Source of the DNA: a virus
Virus record (IMG/VR): IMGVR_UViG_3300031224_000023
Location: 1 to 41,288 of that record
Strand: one strand, 5' to 3'
Length of the DNA stretch: 41,288 bases
Shown: positions 24,656 to 33,050 of the stretch, piece after piece
Position numbering within the stretch: the stretch's first letter is position 1
Layout of the letters: every line of letters begins with the position of its first letter
Notes under the pieces: model-generated
Seen by the model: only the letters and a program-made list of their open reading frames with translations
Database searches by the model: none
What the model was told of the DNA's origin: nothing
Position numbers and translations under genes: made by a program

Positions 24656-26781
24656 ACTTGTATTCCTATTAGTCGATATGATCCTGCAGGTAGCGGTACT
24701 GTGTTTGCTATTGTAACAGATGTTGTTGTCTTTTGGATAGGCACTGCCATTATTTCTTCGTTACCCGCTATATCACACAGTTGCCATATACAATCTCTAG
24801 CATCATCAACTCCGGCACTGACATCAATAGCAGCGAGTAGCTCTATGTTTGTGTGCGTAGCGTTGTAACTATTGTTGCCAACGCGTTTAAACTCTGCTCC
24901 GTTGTTCACATAAAGGAATCCGTCAGCTGTATTAAACGCTGCTCTACCGATATCTGCTGCATTGAAAAGTGGAACAGGGTTTGCAGTGTTCTCGAGTCTT
25001 AACCCAAAAGCTTGCCCTGTCATATGAAGGTCGGTGAACCTGTTGGCTGCTCCGCCTAATTGCAGCGTTTCGTCGCCTACTGGCTGAACACTTCCTGCTG
25101 TGATTGCTAAGAGGTTTCCTGTAGAGCTAGAACCTAGTGTTAAGTTACCGGATCCACCGCCATCATCGCCTAGAATCGATTGACCACCAGTTCGTCCTGC
25201 GAGCATTGCGAATTGTGTATGGCCAGCGTCTGTGGAGGTTAGTCCTGTAAGTACTGCATGATCAATTTCTGTGTCAGGCGCTGACGCAAGCCACTTCCCA
25301 CTTACAGTATCGTAGAATAAAACATCTCCGGCCTGTGCTGGCTGTGTCTTGGCAACATCTCTGTATGCATTCCGGCTCATTCTCATTAAATCTACAGATA
25401 GGTAATCGCCTGTACCGTCACTTATGAATCCTGATAAATATATATTGTTCCATTTAAGGGCTGCTGATCCAATGTTCAGCGTACCGTCTACTGTTGGGAC
25501 GATTGAGTCAGCAAAACCTACGTCTGCTGTTGAGCTGATCGTTGAGCCACTAATCGTAATATCATTAAGTATTGCGTTACCTGTTCCGAGTACCGTAAGG
25601 TTTCCACTTAGCTCTGCATTGATCCCAGATAAGTCAGATAAGATATCGACCACACCAGTACCGTTAGCGCCAAGATTGAGATTAGTATTAAGCGTCGTGA
25701 TGCTGACAGAATTACCATCAATAGACACATCATCGACAAGAACACTAGTAGCTGTAATTTGTCCCGCACCAAGAGTTCCTGTAGTTAGAAGATTTTCGTC
25801 AGCAAAACTGATTAACCCTGTCGTGTCTGTTATTAGCCCTCCGGCCATGGCCATAGTTTGTATAGTCGCTGTTCCAGATGTGCTTAAGTTATTACCGCCG
25901 AAAGATAAAGCACCTGAGCTACTAATAATTGAAGTTGCAGTGGCCGTGAGGATATTAGTAGTATCATCAATAACAAGACTAGTAGAAGCCTGAAGAATGG
26001 AAGCATTCACGTTCCCTGTCGTTAAAAGGTTTTCGTCGTCAAAAGTAATTACGCCACTAGTGTCTGTGATAGAACCTGTGGCAGCACTAGATGTTATAGT
26101 CATTGTGCCAGTACCGATTATAGCAGTACCCATATATACTTCGAGCCATCTTTCGGCCGCTGTTCCTGAGCTAAAGACCAAGTCATCATAAGGTCTAAAC
26201 TGACCTCTAACCTGAACAAATCCTGTGTTTACACCTGCATCATCACCATTAGTAGGATTTAAGGTAAGGTTTTGATTCGGTGCATTACCACCAAATATAG
26301 CTTGCCCAGCGTCCTTCCCTGCTAAGGCAATTCCAGTGTCCTGATCGAAATCCGTAGATCCCATTTTTCTTGCAAATAAGTATTGAGTCTGATCCAGCAA
26401 GCCTTGTATAACTGTGTTTGCCCCGTAGTCAAGGTCGCCCACCTTGTTCCACTGAGAGGCTGGCTGTCCGTCCATTTTGTAAAACATGTAGATTGCCGCA
26501 CTGCCGTCACCGTCGTCAGACACAAGCCTCTGCTCGTATTCTGCTGGGGCAATATCCCCTAGGTTTGGCGTATCAATCCCTGTCGGAAGGTCTGCTGGGG
26601 TAGCCACTTGTACTGCAACTCTGGGGTATAGAACCTCAAAGATGTAGTCAAGTGCCTGCTCTATAGTTAATGAACCGCTTGGCAAGGCAGGGTGGCCGTA
26701 GGTGAACTCATCTAAACCGTGTTGGTAAAGGTGTTGAGATCTTTGTACGACTTTATATCTATTGTGATCGTTAAAGCTCAT
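24652..26781 (-). CDS. Tail fibre with internal repeats
   Basis: A 709-residue protein. The N-terminus (about 1-130) is a mixed domain starting MSFNDHNRYKVVQRSQHLYQ. From about 200 to 480 it is made of beta-strand repeats: GSITDTSGVITFDDENLLTTG recurs as GLITDTTGLISFADENLLTTG about 80 residues later. Another pair is AGKDAGQAIFGG and AGRTGGQSILGD. The C-terminus contains LRLENTANPVPLF, a peptide-like cap motif. It is the first fibre gene transcribed. The repeats fit a triple-stranded beta-helix shaft. Confidence 0.65.
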   Translation of the reverse strand: MSFNDHNRYKVVQRSQHLYQHGLDEFTYGHPALPSGSLTIEQALDYIFEVLYPRVAVQVATPADLPTGIDTPNLGDIAPAEYEQRLVSDDGDGSAAIYMFYKMDGQPASQWNKVGDLDYGANTVIQGLLDQTQYLFARKMGSTDFDQDTGIALAGKDAGQAIFGGNAPNQNLTLNPTNGDDAGVNTGFVQVRGQFRPYDDLVFSSGTAAERWLEVYMGTAIIGTGTMTITSSAATGSITDTSGVITFDDENLLTTGNVNASILQASTSLVIDDTTNILTATATSIISSSGALSFGGNNLSTSGTATIQTMAMAGGLITDTTGLISFADENLLTTGTLGAGQITATSVLVDDVSIDGNSVSITTLNTNLNLGANGTGVVDILSDLSGINAELSGNLTVLGTGNAILNDITISGSTISSTADVGFADSIVPTVDGTLNIGSAALKWNNIYLSGFISDGTGDYLSVDLMRMSRNAYRDVAKTQPAQAGDVLFYDTVSGKWLASAPDTEIDHAVLTGLTSTDAGHTQFAMLAGRTGGQSILGDDGGGSGNLTLGSSSTGNLLAITAGSVQPVGDETLQLGGAANRFTDLHMTGQAFGLRLENTANPVPLFNAADIGRAAFNTADGFLYVNNGAEFKRVGNNSYNATHTNIELLAAIDVSAGVDDARDCIWQLCDIAGNEEIMAVPIQKTTTSVTIANTVPLPAGSYRLIGIQV
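25765..26085 (-). repeat. Degenerate DNA repeat inside the fibre gene
   Basis: Two blocks, around 25770-25840 and 26010-26080, are similar at DNA and protein level: both encode ITDTxGxIxFxxENLLTTG. The copies are about 240 bp apart. This fits an internal duplication of the shaft unit. Confidence 0.75.
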
Positions 26782-26789
26782 ATTGTTCC

Positions 26790-27089
26790 CTAGGGTACTG
26801 TGTTAATATCTTCTGCGTCTGTACCACCAATGCTAGTATAGCCCGGCCATACTCCAACAGTTTCTTCGTATGCAATGATCTGTCTGCTTGATCCAGCATC
26901 CCCATCTACAAACTTATATACCGTTATTAAACAGCCGTCTCCAAGCTCTGCATTGAGTGGTGCTTCGTAAACTATAGAAGATCTTCCCGCTAGGTCGAGA
27001 GTAGTTATGGACTTCATCCCGCCACCCATCATGCTGCTGAGATGGTCTCTAGTTATACTGTCTTTAAATTCTGTCTCTTGCTTAGCCAT
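26790..27089 (-). CDS. Hypothetical virion protein
   Basis: A 99-residue protein with a Met/Gly-rich N-terminal part (SSMMGGGMKS) followed by a beta-rich part (SSIVYEAPLNAELGDGCLI). The ATG overlaps the stop of the membrane-protein gene. It may be a baseplate- or tail-associated protein. Function is unknown. Confidence 0.55.
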   Translation of the reverse strand: MAKQETEFKDSITRDHLSSMMGGGMKSITTLDLAGRSSIVYEAPLNAELGDGCLITVYKFVDGDAGSSRQIIAYEETVGVWPGYTSIGGTDAEDINTVP

Positions 27090-27325
27090 TATTTATCACC
27101 CTGTTTTTTTATGAAATGCCAGTAGATTTCTCTAACCATTCTGCGAATTTCTTTAATATCATCGCCTTTGTCTCTATCGTTTTCCTCTAATTGTTCTACC
27201 TGCTTAGATACTACAGCAAAATCTCTCCAAAGGAACACTGCATTTGCGGCTCCGCCTGTAAACATTGTTATAAGCATTGCGGTCGCTATTGCTGCCCTCA
27301 TTGGGTTATTTCTTTTTCTACGCAT
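27089..27325 (-). CDS. Small membrane protein, possible i-spanin or holin accessory
   Basis: A 78-residue protein with a basic N-terminus (MRRKRNNPM), one transmembrane segment at about 10-31, then a charged coiled coil (VEQLEENDRDKGDDIKEIRRM). This layout, one N-terminal membrane segment and a periplasmic helix, is that of an Rz-type i-spanin, although holin-accessory proteins look similar. It overlaps the next upstream two-helix membrane protein by 28 bases. Confidence 0.55.
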   Translation of the reverse strand: MRRKRNNPMRAAIATAMLITMFTGGAANAVFLWRDFAVVSKQVEQLEENDRDKGDDIKEIRRMVREIYWHFIKKQGDK

Positions 27326-27537
27326 TCTATATTAGTATAGATGTCATCAGTGCGCATAGACCAGAAAAGATGGCCTAGTAGTATTCCAAAAAGAAGAGTA
27401 ACAAGAGGCATTGCTTTAGAGAGCCTAATAACCTCTGCTGACAATGAGGCTGGCTTACCTTTCTTTGCAATGATCCAAGCGTCAAAGATCGCTACAACGA
27501 TCACAAGAACAATGATGAATATTAAAGATAAGCTCAT
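27298..27537 (-). CDS. Two-helix membrane protein, putative holin
   Basis: A 79-residue protein with two hydrophobic segments, about 3-22 (SLIFIIVLVIVVAIFDAWII) and 43-61 (MPLVTLLFGILLGHLFW), with a basic loop between. This size and topology match class II holins. It is encoded with virion genes and far from the endolysin gene, which is on the other strand. It could also be a non-lysis membrane protein. Confidence 0.55.
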   Translation of the reverse strand: MSLSLIFIIVLVIVVAIFDAWIIAKKGKPASLSAEVIRLSKAMPLVTLLFGILLGHLFWSMRTDDIYTNIECVEKEITQ

Positions 27538-27538
27538 A

Positions 27539-28174
27539 TTAAACCTGTGTAACTACTTCATGAAATATTAAATTAAAGCCGACTTCCGTATCTATAGCGG
27601 TATCGTTCTTATAAAGAATAACAATTTGAAAGCCTGCGTATACGTCTGCATCGTAGTCCGACTTATCTGAGTATAGAAAGTCTGAGACGATAACATCAAA
27701 GCCGAATTGATTAAGCATTATATTAGCTGGCATACCGTAAGCCGATGCTGTTGCAGGATCAACTGGAGAGCTAACAGAAAGGTCTACGCGGTCTAATGAA
27801 TTGGCCCCTATGATTTCAAGCTTGTTAATCTTTGCTCTGCCATAAGGACATGTAAATATAACTGCTGCTGTGGTGTTTGCTGCTATAGTCTGTTTCTTCC
27901 CTTGCTTTCTTCTGAAAAGATTAGATCCATCCCTAAGTGTCTTGGCGGCAAACGGCTCTCTTGAATAAAAAGATCCTAACTTCTTGTTAGATTCTGCTAG
28001 ATAGTTTGCCTCAAAGTCTGCAACATCATCAACATCAAGGTCGTGTGTATATGTTACGGCTCCATCAATGGCAGACAATATATAACTACCCTTTCTAATA
28101 TAGGAAAAATAAGGAATGGCCTTGTCTGCTATCTCTGCTTTCCATTCTGTATAAGAGGATATCTTTATTTTCAT
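27539..28174 (-). CDS. Hypothetical virion protein
   Basis: A 211-residue protein, mostly beta. The C-terminal half contains INKLEIIGANSLDRVDLSV and GFQIVILYKNDTAIDTEVG, like small jelly-roll domains found in phage fibres and decorations. It is the last of the series of small beta-rich proteins. Function is unknown. Confidence 0.5.
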   Translation of the reverse strand: MKIKISSYTEWKAEIADKAIPYFSYIRKGSYILSAIDGAVTYTHDLDVDDVADFEANYLAESNKKLGSFYSREPFAAKTLRDGSNLFRRKQGKKQTIAANTTAAVIFTCPYGRAKINKLEIIGANSLDRVDLSVSSPVDPATASAYGMPANIMLNQFGFDVIVSDFLYSDKSDYDADVYAGFQIVILYKNDTAIDTEVGFNLIFHEVVTQV

Positions 28175-28587
28175 TATGCTTCCTCTCTGTTCACAATAAC
28201 TTGATATCCCTTAAGCTTCTTTGTTTTGTTGCGATCATTAGTTTTAGCAAAGAACTCGATGCCCTCTGTGTACTGAATAGGCATAGGGAACTTAATTATC
28301 AATAGTTTGTTTTTTTCATCATAAAGGATACTTGCATTGTAAGCAGGGGCATACTCATCACTACCACTAAAATCTCTAAGCTCCTTAACATCAATATCGA
28401 TAAAGACCCCTTCGCTCAAGGACGCTCTAAATGAAATCTTCTCGCTATCAAATCTAAAGGCCGCCTCAATGAACTGCCCTCTCCCTGATATTGAAAGAAT
28501 TGATTCGTAGTTCTGATCTTCTCTAGGCAAAGTGTTATCGTCAAAGTTTGACTCGTAAAGAATGTTGCTGCCTATATCTATTCGCAT
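28174..28587 (-). CDS. Small beta-sandwich virion protein, paralogue A
   Basis: A 137-residue protein. The segment IDIDVKELRDF, the following ...NKLLIIKFPMPI and the Ile-rich ends align by eye with the neighbouring 172-residue protein (FDLDISKLRDLLDW, ...NLKAFYFTPAFPI). This supports a tandem duplication. A location in the virion is inferred from the operon. Its role is unknown. Confidence 0.55.
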   Translation of the reverse strand: MRIDIGSNILYESNFDDNTLPREDQNYESILSISGRGQFIEAAFRFDSEKISFRASLSEGVFIDIDVKELRDFSGSDEYAPAYNASILYDEKNKLLIIKFPMPIQYTEGIEFFAKTNDRNKTKKLKGYQVIVNREEA

Positions 28588-28588
28588 A

Positions 28589-29107
28589 TTATCCTACCTG
28601 TATTATCCCACCGACATAAGCTCGCGTTCCCGTTCTACCTCGGGCTTGAATCGCTATGCTGGTGGTTGATTTAATTGGAAAGGCAGGAGTGAAATAGAAA
28701 GCCTTTAAGTTGTCGTTCCATGATACATAAAACGGCGGCAAAGAAGCTTGATTCCAGTCTAGCAAATCTCTAAGCTTTGATATGTCGAGATCGAAAATAG
28801 TAACACCATCAAGCAATAATCGTACGACAACATTTCTATTACTAAACTCTAAAGCAAAGCCCGAGATGGTTTTAATGCCAGTGTCAGAAAAGATCGTGTA
28901 GTAAGTAACATTGTTCAAAGTCTCATTAACATCAATCTGCTGAATGATAGCAAGGTCTGTGCTTATGGAAGTCTCGGAGTCTACAAGCAAGCGTCTACTG
29001 CCGTCAGGCTTTAGAACGACTTGCGCATACTCCGATTCTGTGCCATCAGCAGAGGCACCCACCAACTTAGTGGAGCCACTAGCTTCAAGATCGTTTAAGT
29101 CAGCCAT
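28589..29107 (-). CDS. Small beta-sandwich virion protein, paralogue B
   Basis: A 172-residue protein related to the neighbouring 137-residue one in the core (DLDISKLRDLL, then WNDNLKAFYFTPAFPI). It has an additional N-terminal part (about 40 residues) with SASADGTESEY-like composition, similar to the N-terminal region of fibre attachments. It overlaps the next upstream gene by one base. Confidence 0.55.
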   Translation of the reverse strand: MADLNDLEASGSTKLVGASADGTESEYAQVVLKPDGSRRLLVDSETSISTDLAIIQQIDVNETLNNVTYYTIFSDTGIKTISGFALEFSNRNVVVRLLLDGVTIFDLDISKLRDLLDWNQASLPPFYVSWNDNLKAFYFTPAFPIKSTTSIAIQARGRTGTRAYVGGIIQVG

Positions 29108-29874
29108 TATGCCATCTCTAATCCCTTGATCTGTGAGTAAAGATCTTGAGGTTGATTATCTAGGTTTGTTCTAACCACTCTAACAATAATACCAGCTTCC
29201 ACAGCCCTCTTGTACTTAAACTCTACATTAGGATTTGCGGCACTGTTAAACTTAACCATTACTGAGTCGAATGTTCCGGCTGCAACACCAGTTTCCACTT
29301 GTAATTCAAACCTAGCTTTACCTGAAGCAGAAGCATCTACCTCGATAGATTTAAAATTAAGCCCGCCTGTAACGGTGTAAGTATGGTTTGACGACGAATT
29401 CTTAATAATGTCTACTGCTTGGTCAAAAACGTCTACTTCTGTTGCTGGAGGTTCAGCGACGTAAACCGGAAGGGGGTTAGTTTCATCAAAGAGCTGACCG
29501 TTGCCATCATGTAAAGCGATGTCTTGGCAAACTGTATCAGCTTCTCCGGCGACAGCTGTTGGTCTTTTATTCATTGTTGCTTCTGAAGGAAGAGAGTCTC
29601 TATCAGATAAAATCAACCCCTGTGAAGATGGTCGCTTATTAGATGCTGCATCGTAGTCACCGTTAGTTAAGCTATGGCCTTCTTGTGAAACCAAAACTTC
29701 TTGGTCAGCGCCATCAGAATCTTTATTGAATCCACGGACATGAGCTTTTTTCTCACTAACTTCAACTGTGCGACCCGTTCCTGACGGATCATCTCCATCC
29801 TGAAACTTAACTAAAAGCCTCTCATCTATATCTTGTTTACTTCTTACTGGTAGTTGTGAGTCATAATCTGCCAT
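29107..29874 (-). CDS. Virion protein, possibly fibre or decoration
   Basis: A 255-residue protein from the ATG at 29874, which has an AAGGAG site; an upstream in-frame TTG at 29892 is unlikely. The N-terminal half is Asp/Gly/Ser rich and probably extended (RLLVKFQDGDDPSGTG), and the C-terminal half (about 150-255) is a beta domain (IKNSSSNHTYTVTGGLNFKS). It may be an attachment arm with a jelly-roll head. Function is unknown. Confidence 0.55.
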   Translation of the reverse strand: MADYDSQLPVRSKQDIDERLLVKFQDGDDPSGTGRTVEVSEKKAHVRGFNKDSDGADQEVLVSQEGHSLTNGDYDAASNKRPSSQGLILSDRDSLPSEATMNKRPTAVAGEADTVCQDIALHDGNGQLFDETNPLPVYVAEPPATEVDVFDQAVDIIKNSSSNHTYTVTGGLNFKSIEVDASASGKARFELQVETGVAAGTFDSVMVKFNSAANPNVEFKYKRAVEAGIIVRVVRTNLDNQPQDLYSQIKGLEMA

Positions 29875-29875
29875 T

Positions 29876-30052
29876 TTACTCTCCTTCTGCAAGCTCAGAA
29901 CTAAGCTTGACTATAAGTTTTTCTTGTTTTTCAATATGGGTTTGTATCCTTGCTATATCCGCTTGCCTCTCGAGGATCTTAAATTCAAGCTCAGCTACGT
30001 TAACTTCAGCCTTTTTAATGCCTAGCTTCTTTTCTGCCTTCTTTAAATCCAT
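29876..30052 (-). CDS. Small coiled-coil protein (58 residues)
   Basis: A 58-residue charged helical protein (KKAEKKLGIKKAEVNVAEL and on) with heptad-spaced Leu and Ile. Its ATG at 30052 shares a base with the stop of the previous gene (TAATG), and an AAGGAG of the next gene lies in its last codons. It is likely a structural accessory; it could be a minor virion component. Confidence 0.7.
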   Translation of the reverse strand: MDLKKAEKKLGIKKAEVNVAELEFKILERQADIARIQTHIEKQEKLIVKLSSELAEGE

Positions 30053-30717
30053 TATACTATTCCTATGCTTGCCTCAAAATTGGCTAAGTTTTCACCGAGG
30101 TTCGTGGCTCTAACCTCTATAAGTTCTTCACTTTGGAAAATTATACCTCCGTTTGAAGTATTAAACCAGAAGTCTGTGTCCCATTTTGTCCACCAAGTTC
30201 TCTTGGTTGCTATTGGTTGACCATTCACAAGTACTTGAAATTTGGCTATACAATCTCCGCCGACCATAACATGTCTAAAATATATAAACTCGTCTGGCAA
30301 AAGCTGCTTAGTATATACTGACACACTGTTCCCAACTGGTACACTGCTAACTTCTCCATAAAGATATGTCGTAGAAGATTTTGATACGTTTATTGCGCCA
30401 TCTCCACCGCTAGGAAGAGATCCTTGTGCTGCATCTTCACATGCCTGTGTCCACTCTTTAACATCAGGAAGGCTTGCTAAAGCGTTGCCTCCATCATCAT
30501 AGGTGAAGCTTCTATATAGCGACGGTGCCGCTATTGATATTTGGCCACCTGCGTTAAATAGTGCATTGCCGACAGGACGAGTATTGATCCTAGCTTTAAA
30601 TTGCTGGACAAGAAGACCGTCTTCATCAAAAAGATTACATTCCTTCTGTAGCAGACCTTCATTCTCTAAGCGGAGCCAAGTTTCAATGTCGTAGTTTTCT
30701 CTTTTGAAAGCCAACAT
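30052..30717 (-). CDS. Virion protein downstream of capsid, possible decoration or stabilising protein
   Basis: A 221-residue protein with a mixed N-terminal part and a beta-rich C-terminal half (YFRHVMVGGDCIAKFQVLVN, GIIFQSEELIEVRATNLG). It starts 10 bases after the terminator that follows the capsid gene, with a GGAG site before its ATG. A decoration or tail-attachment role is possible. Function is unknown. Confidence 0.55.
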   Translation of the reverse strand: MLAFKRENYDIETWLRLENEGLLQKECNLFDEDGLLVQQFKARINTRPVGNALFNAGGQISIAAPSLYRSFTYDDGGNALASLPDVKEWTQACEDAAQGSLPSGGDGAINVSKSSTTYLYGEVSSVPVGNSVSVYTKQLLPDEFIYFRHVMVGGDCIAKFQVLVNGQPIATKRTWWTKWDTDFWFNTSNGGIIFQSEELIEVRATNLGENLANFEASIGIV

Positions 30718-30726
30718 AAGCTCCAG

Positions 30727-30751
30727 AAAAAAGAAAAGGGGCCGAAGCCCC
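30727..30751 (-). terminator. Intrinsic terminator after the capsid gene
   Basis: Read on the minus strand this is GGGGC-TTCG-GCCCC followed by TTTTCTTTTTT. The cUUCGg tetraloop is extra-stable, and the U-tract is textbook. It lies 9 bases after the capsid stop and would reduce transcription of the downstream small virion and tail genes relative to capsid, which needs hundreds of copies. Confidence 0.9.
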
Positions 30752-30759
30752 CCGTCTTA

Positions 30760-31998
30760 TTAGTAGTTGATACCGTAGATAATACCATTGTGTGATGGCT
30801 TATTTACAATCAAATCTCCATACATTCTAATATCAACAATATACTTGTATCCATTAGTAGTACGAATCTCGTAGAAAGACTTCCCTTCTGGTGAAGTTCT
30901 TCTTTCAAACATCTCGTTTGTGTGCATCTTAACTGAGCGCCAATCTAGGATGTGCATAACATCATCATCCATTTCCTGAACGCCAACAAATTTAAGTTGC
31001 CCTTTTACTCCAACAACAGAGATTTCAGTCCAACCGTAAACGTCAGCTTTAGTATCAGAGATTGTGTACTCTCTAGCAGTTTCAAGTTGCTTCATTACGT
31101 TACCAAGATGCTTAAAGCTCATGATAACTTCTGTAGGCATACCCTTACCAATAGTTCTAGTTTCGTTGTACGCATCAAAGATTTTCTCTAAGATGTTGGT
31201 AGCAGTTACGCCAGAACCGTCATAGTTAAATGCCTGTAGATGAGGATAAGAAAGCTTAGTAACGCCAAATAATGCGGCGCTTCCGCCATTAGCAAGAGAT
31301 AAACTCTGGTCTCTAAGCGATGTAAAAGCTCGTCCTGCAGTTAATGCACTTCTAACGAAACCTTTGTCGCCTGCGCCTATAGCAGAAAGATCAACAGCAC
31401 CGCCAGAAAGATCTTTGTTAGCTACAAGGCTAAAGGCTTTTGTACTCATGTCGATAGCTGCAATATAACCTGCGGCTTGTGGAATTCCGACCTGCCCTAG
31501 CTCTAAGTATTGACCAATTGAAAGACGCGCTGGTCTATCACATACAATAACGCCAGCAGCTAAAGAAGAAGCAGGAGCAGCAGAGTCAAGAGTTACAAGG
31601 TGCGCCCCGTTAAGAAGGTTAACAGAAACGATTTCTTTCATGTCATCAACAAACTCTTCGATAGTATCGGGAAGGATTTTAATGAATGAAGTTTCCATGT
31701 CACCGTGACGAGAAAGGTCATGGTCATTAAAGATCATTGATCCCCAAATCTCTTTGTAATCAGAAACGATTCCTTTTACATAACGGTTTTCGACGATATC
31801 ATTAACGTCAGTCAGTTCGCCAAAAGCAAAAGAAGTCGCCTTTCCGCCTTTAAATGGAACCTCTAGTTCTCCGCCTTTCCACTTATTATCAAACTCGACT
31901 TTAGTTAGAAAGTAATCTCTCTTAGTCATCTCTTCCCTAAGGAGCTGGTAAGGCATATAGCGTTTAAGCATATTATCAAATGATTTTTCAGTACTCAT
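30760..31998 (-). CDS. Major capsid protein
   Basis: A 412-residue protein with an uninterrupted alpha/beta composition. It begins MSTEKSFDNMLKRYMPYQLL, then GGKATSFAFGELTDVNDIV and GSMIFNDHDLSRHG. It lies directly downstream of the scaffold gene and is followed by a strong terminator; this position is typical of the major capsid protein. A fold of the HK97 type is expected but not shown by a motif. Confidence 0.82.
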   Translation of the reverse strand: MSTEKSFDNMLKRYMPYQLLREEMTKRDYFLTKVEFDNKWKGGELEVPFKGGKATSFAFGELTDVNDIVENRYVKGIVSDYKEIWGSMIFNDHDLSRHGDMETSFIKILPDTIEEFVDDMKEIVSVNLLNGAHLVTLDSAAPASSLAAGVIVCDRPARLSIGQYLELGQVGIPQAAGYIAAIDMSTKAFSLVANKDLSGGAVDLSAIGAGDKGFVRSALTAGRAFTSLRDQSLSLANGGSAALFGVTKLSYPHLQAFNYDGSGVTATNILEKIFDAYNETRTIGKGMPTEVIMSFKHLGNVMKQLETAREYTISDTKADVYGWTEISVVGVKGQLKFVGVQEMDDDVMHILDWRSVKMHTNEMFERRTSPEGKSFYEIRTTNGYKYIVDIRMYGDLIVNKPSHNGIIYGINY

Positions 31999-32011
31999 TG
32001 TATTCTCCTAA

Positions 32012-33049
32012 TTATCCAAGTCTCTTGGCCAAGGCCTTTAACTCATCCATTGTCATCGGTTTTTCTACTGCAGCTTGTCCAGTTCCGTTAATAGATGGAA
32101 TCGTAGGCTTCTTTACGGCGGGAGCTTGATTCGTGTTTGTTGTTGTTTGTGCCTGTGTTGCTTGTGCTGGCGCTGGGGGCATAGGAGCCTGAGGTTGTTC
32201 GATGAGGTAGCTATGCTGCTGGGCTATTCTAGAAACCACAGACTCTATAGACGGTTCAACGCCAGTCTTGTGAAATTCCAGATTACCCATTGCCATAACG
32301 CTATCGACAAAATTTAAGCCACGCGCTGCCATTGCCTGCGCAATTGGTCTGACAGAATCGGTATTGACTAAGGATCTGAGTTGGTTGATGTCTCCTTGAA
32401 TAGCAGCTTCTTTTTGCTGTTCTTCAAAAGAGCTAACCTTCTGCTCATACTCTGCCATTTTCTCTTCTTGTACTCTTTGATTTTGAAGTTGCGCTCTTTG
32501 CTCTTCTGGCATTTCATGCTCAGTAGCTCTCTGCATCGCCCATTCAATAACGAAGTCGTCGTCAATCCCAAGTGCTTTTTGTAGCTTTAGAAATTCTTTG
32601 TCGTTCCTGAGTGAAGCCATTTTCTGATAACCCTGCGTAAGGTTTTCTGAATACCCCTTTAACTCATTATACTCTTCGTCTTTCTTGGTAAACTTTTGCT
32701 TATAGCTTTCAAGGCCATCGGCTTTGGTATATAAATCCCTAAGATGATCTTCGGTTTCCTTATCCTTAATGCCTGCTACTAGTTTCTCGTTGAAAGATTT
32801 TTCCTCGTCCTTGATCTTGTAAGTTGTGTTTGGCGTATAGTCTTCCAGAGTTTTCGGCTCTTCTTCCTTTAGTCCCTCGCTTTCGGCTTGGGGTGCAACC
32901 ACATCTTTCTCAGCTAATTCTCTGAGACGTTCGAGACTTACGACCTCTTCGTCCTCTCCTGATTCTTTAATTTCAGGATCTTCCTCTGCTGCGATTTCTT
33001 CGATCTGAGGTTCAATAATTTCTGCTTCATCATTCCCTAATTCCTGCAT
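32012..33049 (-). CDS. Scaffolding protein
   Basis: A 345-residue protein with an acidic N-terminal 90 residues (EIIEPQIEEIAAEEDPEI), a charged coiled-coil middle with many Lys, Glu and Gln (EYNELKGYSENLTQGYQKM), a Pro/Gln/Thr-rich linker (about 285-310) and a basic C-terminal helix (MTMDELKALAKRLG). Such a composition just before the capsid gene is typical of scaffolds, whose basic C-terminus binds the capsid protein. Confidence 0.8.
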   Translation of the reverse strand: MQELGNDEAEIIEPQIEEIAAEEDPEIKESGEDEEVVSLERLRELAEKDVVAPQAESEGLKEEEPKTLEDYTPNTTYKIKDEEKSFNEKLVAGIKDKETEDHLRDLYTKADGLESYKQKFTKKDEEYNELKGYSENLTQGYQKMASLRNDKEFLKLQKALGIDDDFVIEWAMQRATEHEMPEEQRAQLQNQRVQEEKMAEYEQKVSSFEEQQKEAAIQGDINQLRSLVNTDSVRPIAQAMAARGLNFVDSVMAMGNLEFHKTGVEPSIESVVSRIAQQHSYLIEQPQAPMPPAPAQATQAQTTTNTNQAPAVKKPTIPSINGTGQAAVEKPMTMDELKALAKRLG

Positions 33050-33050
33050 T

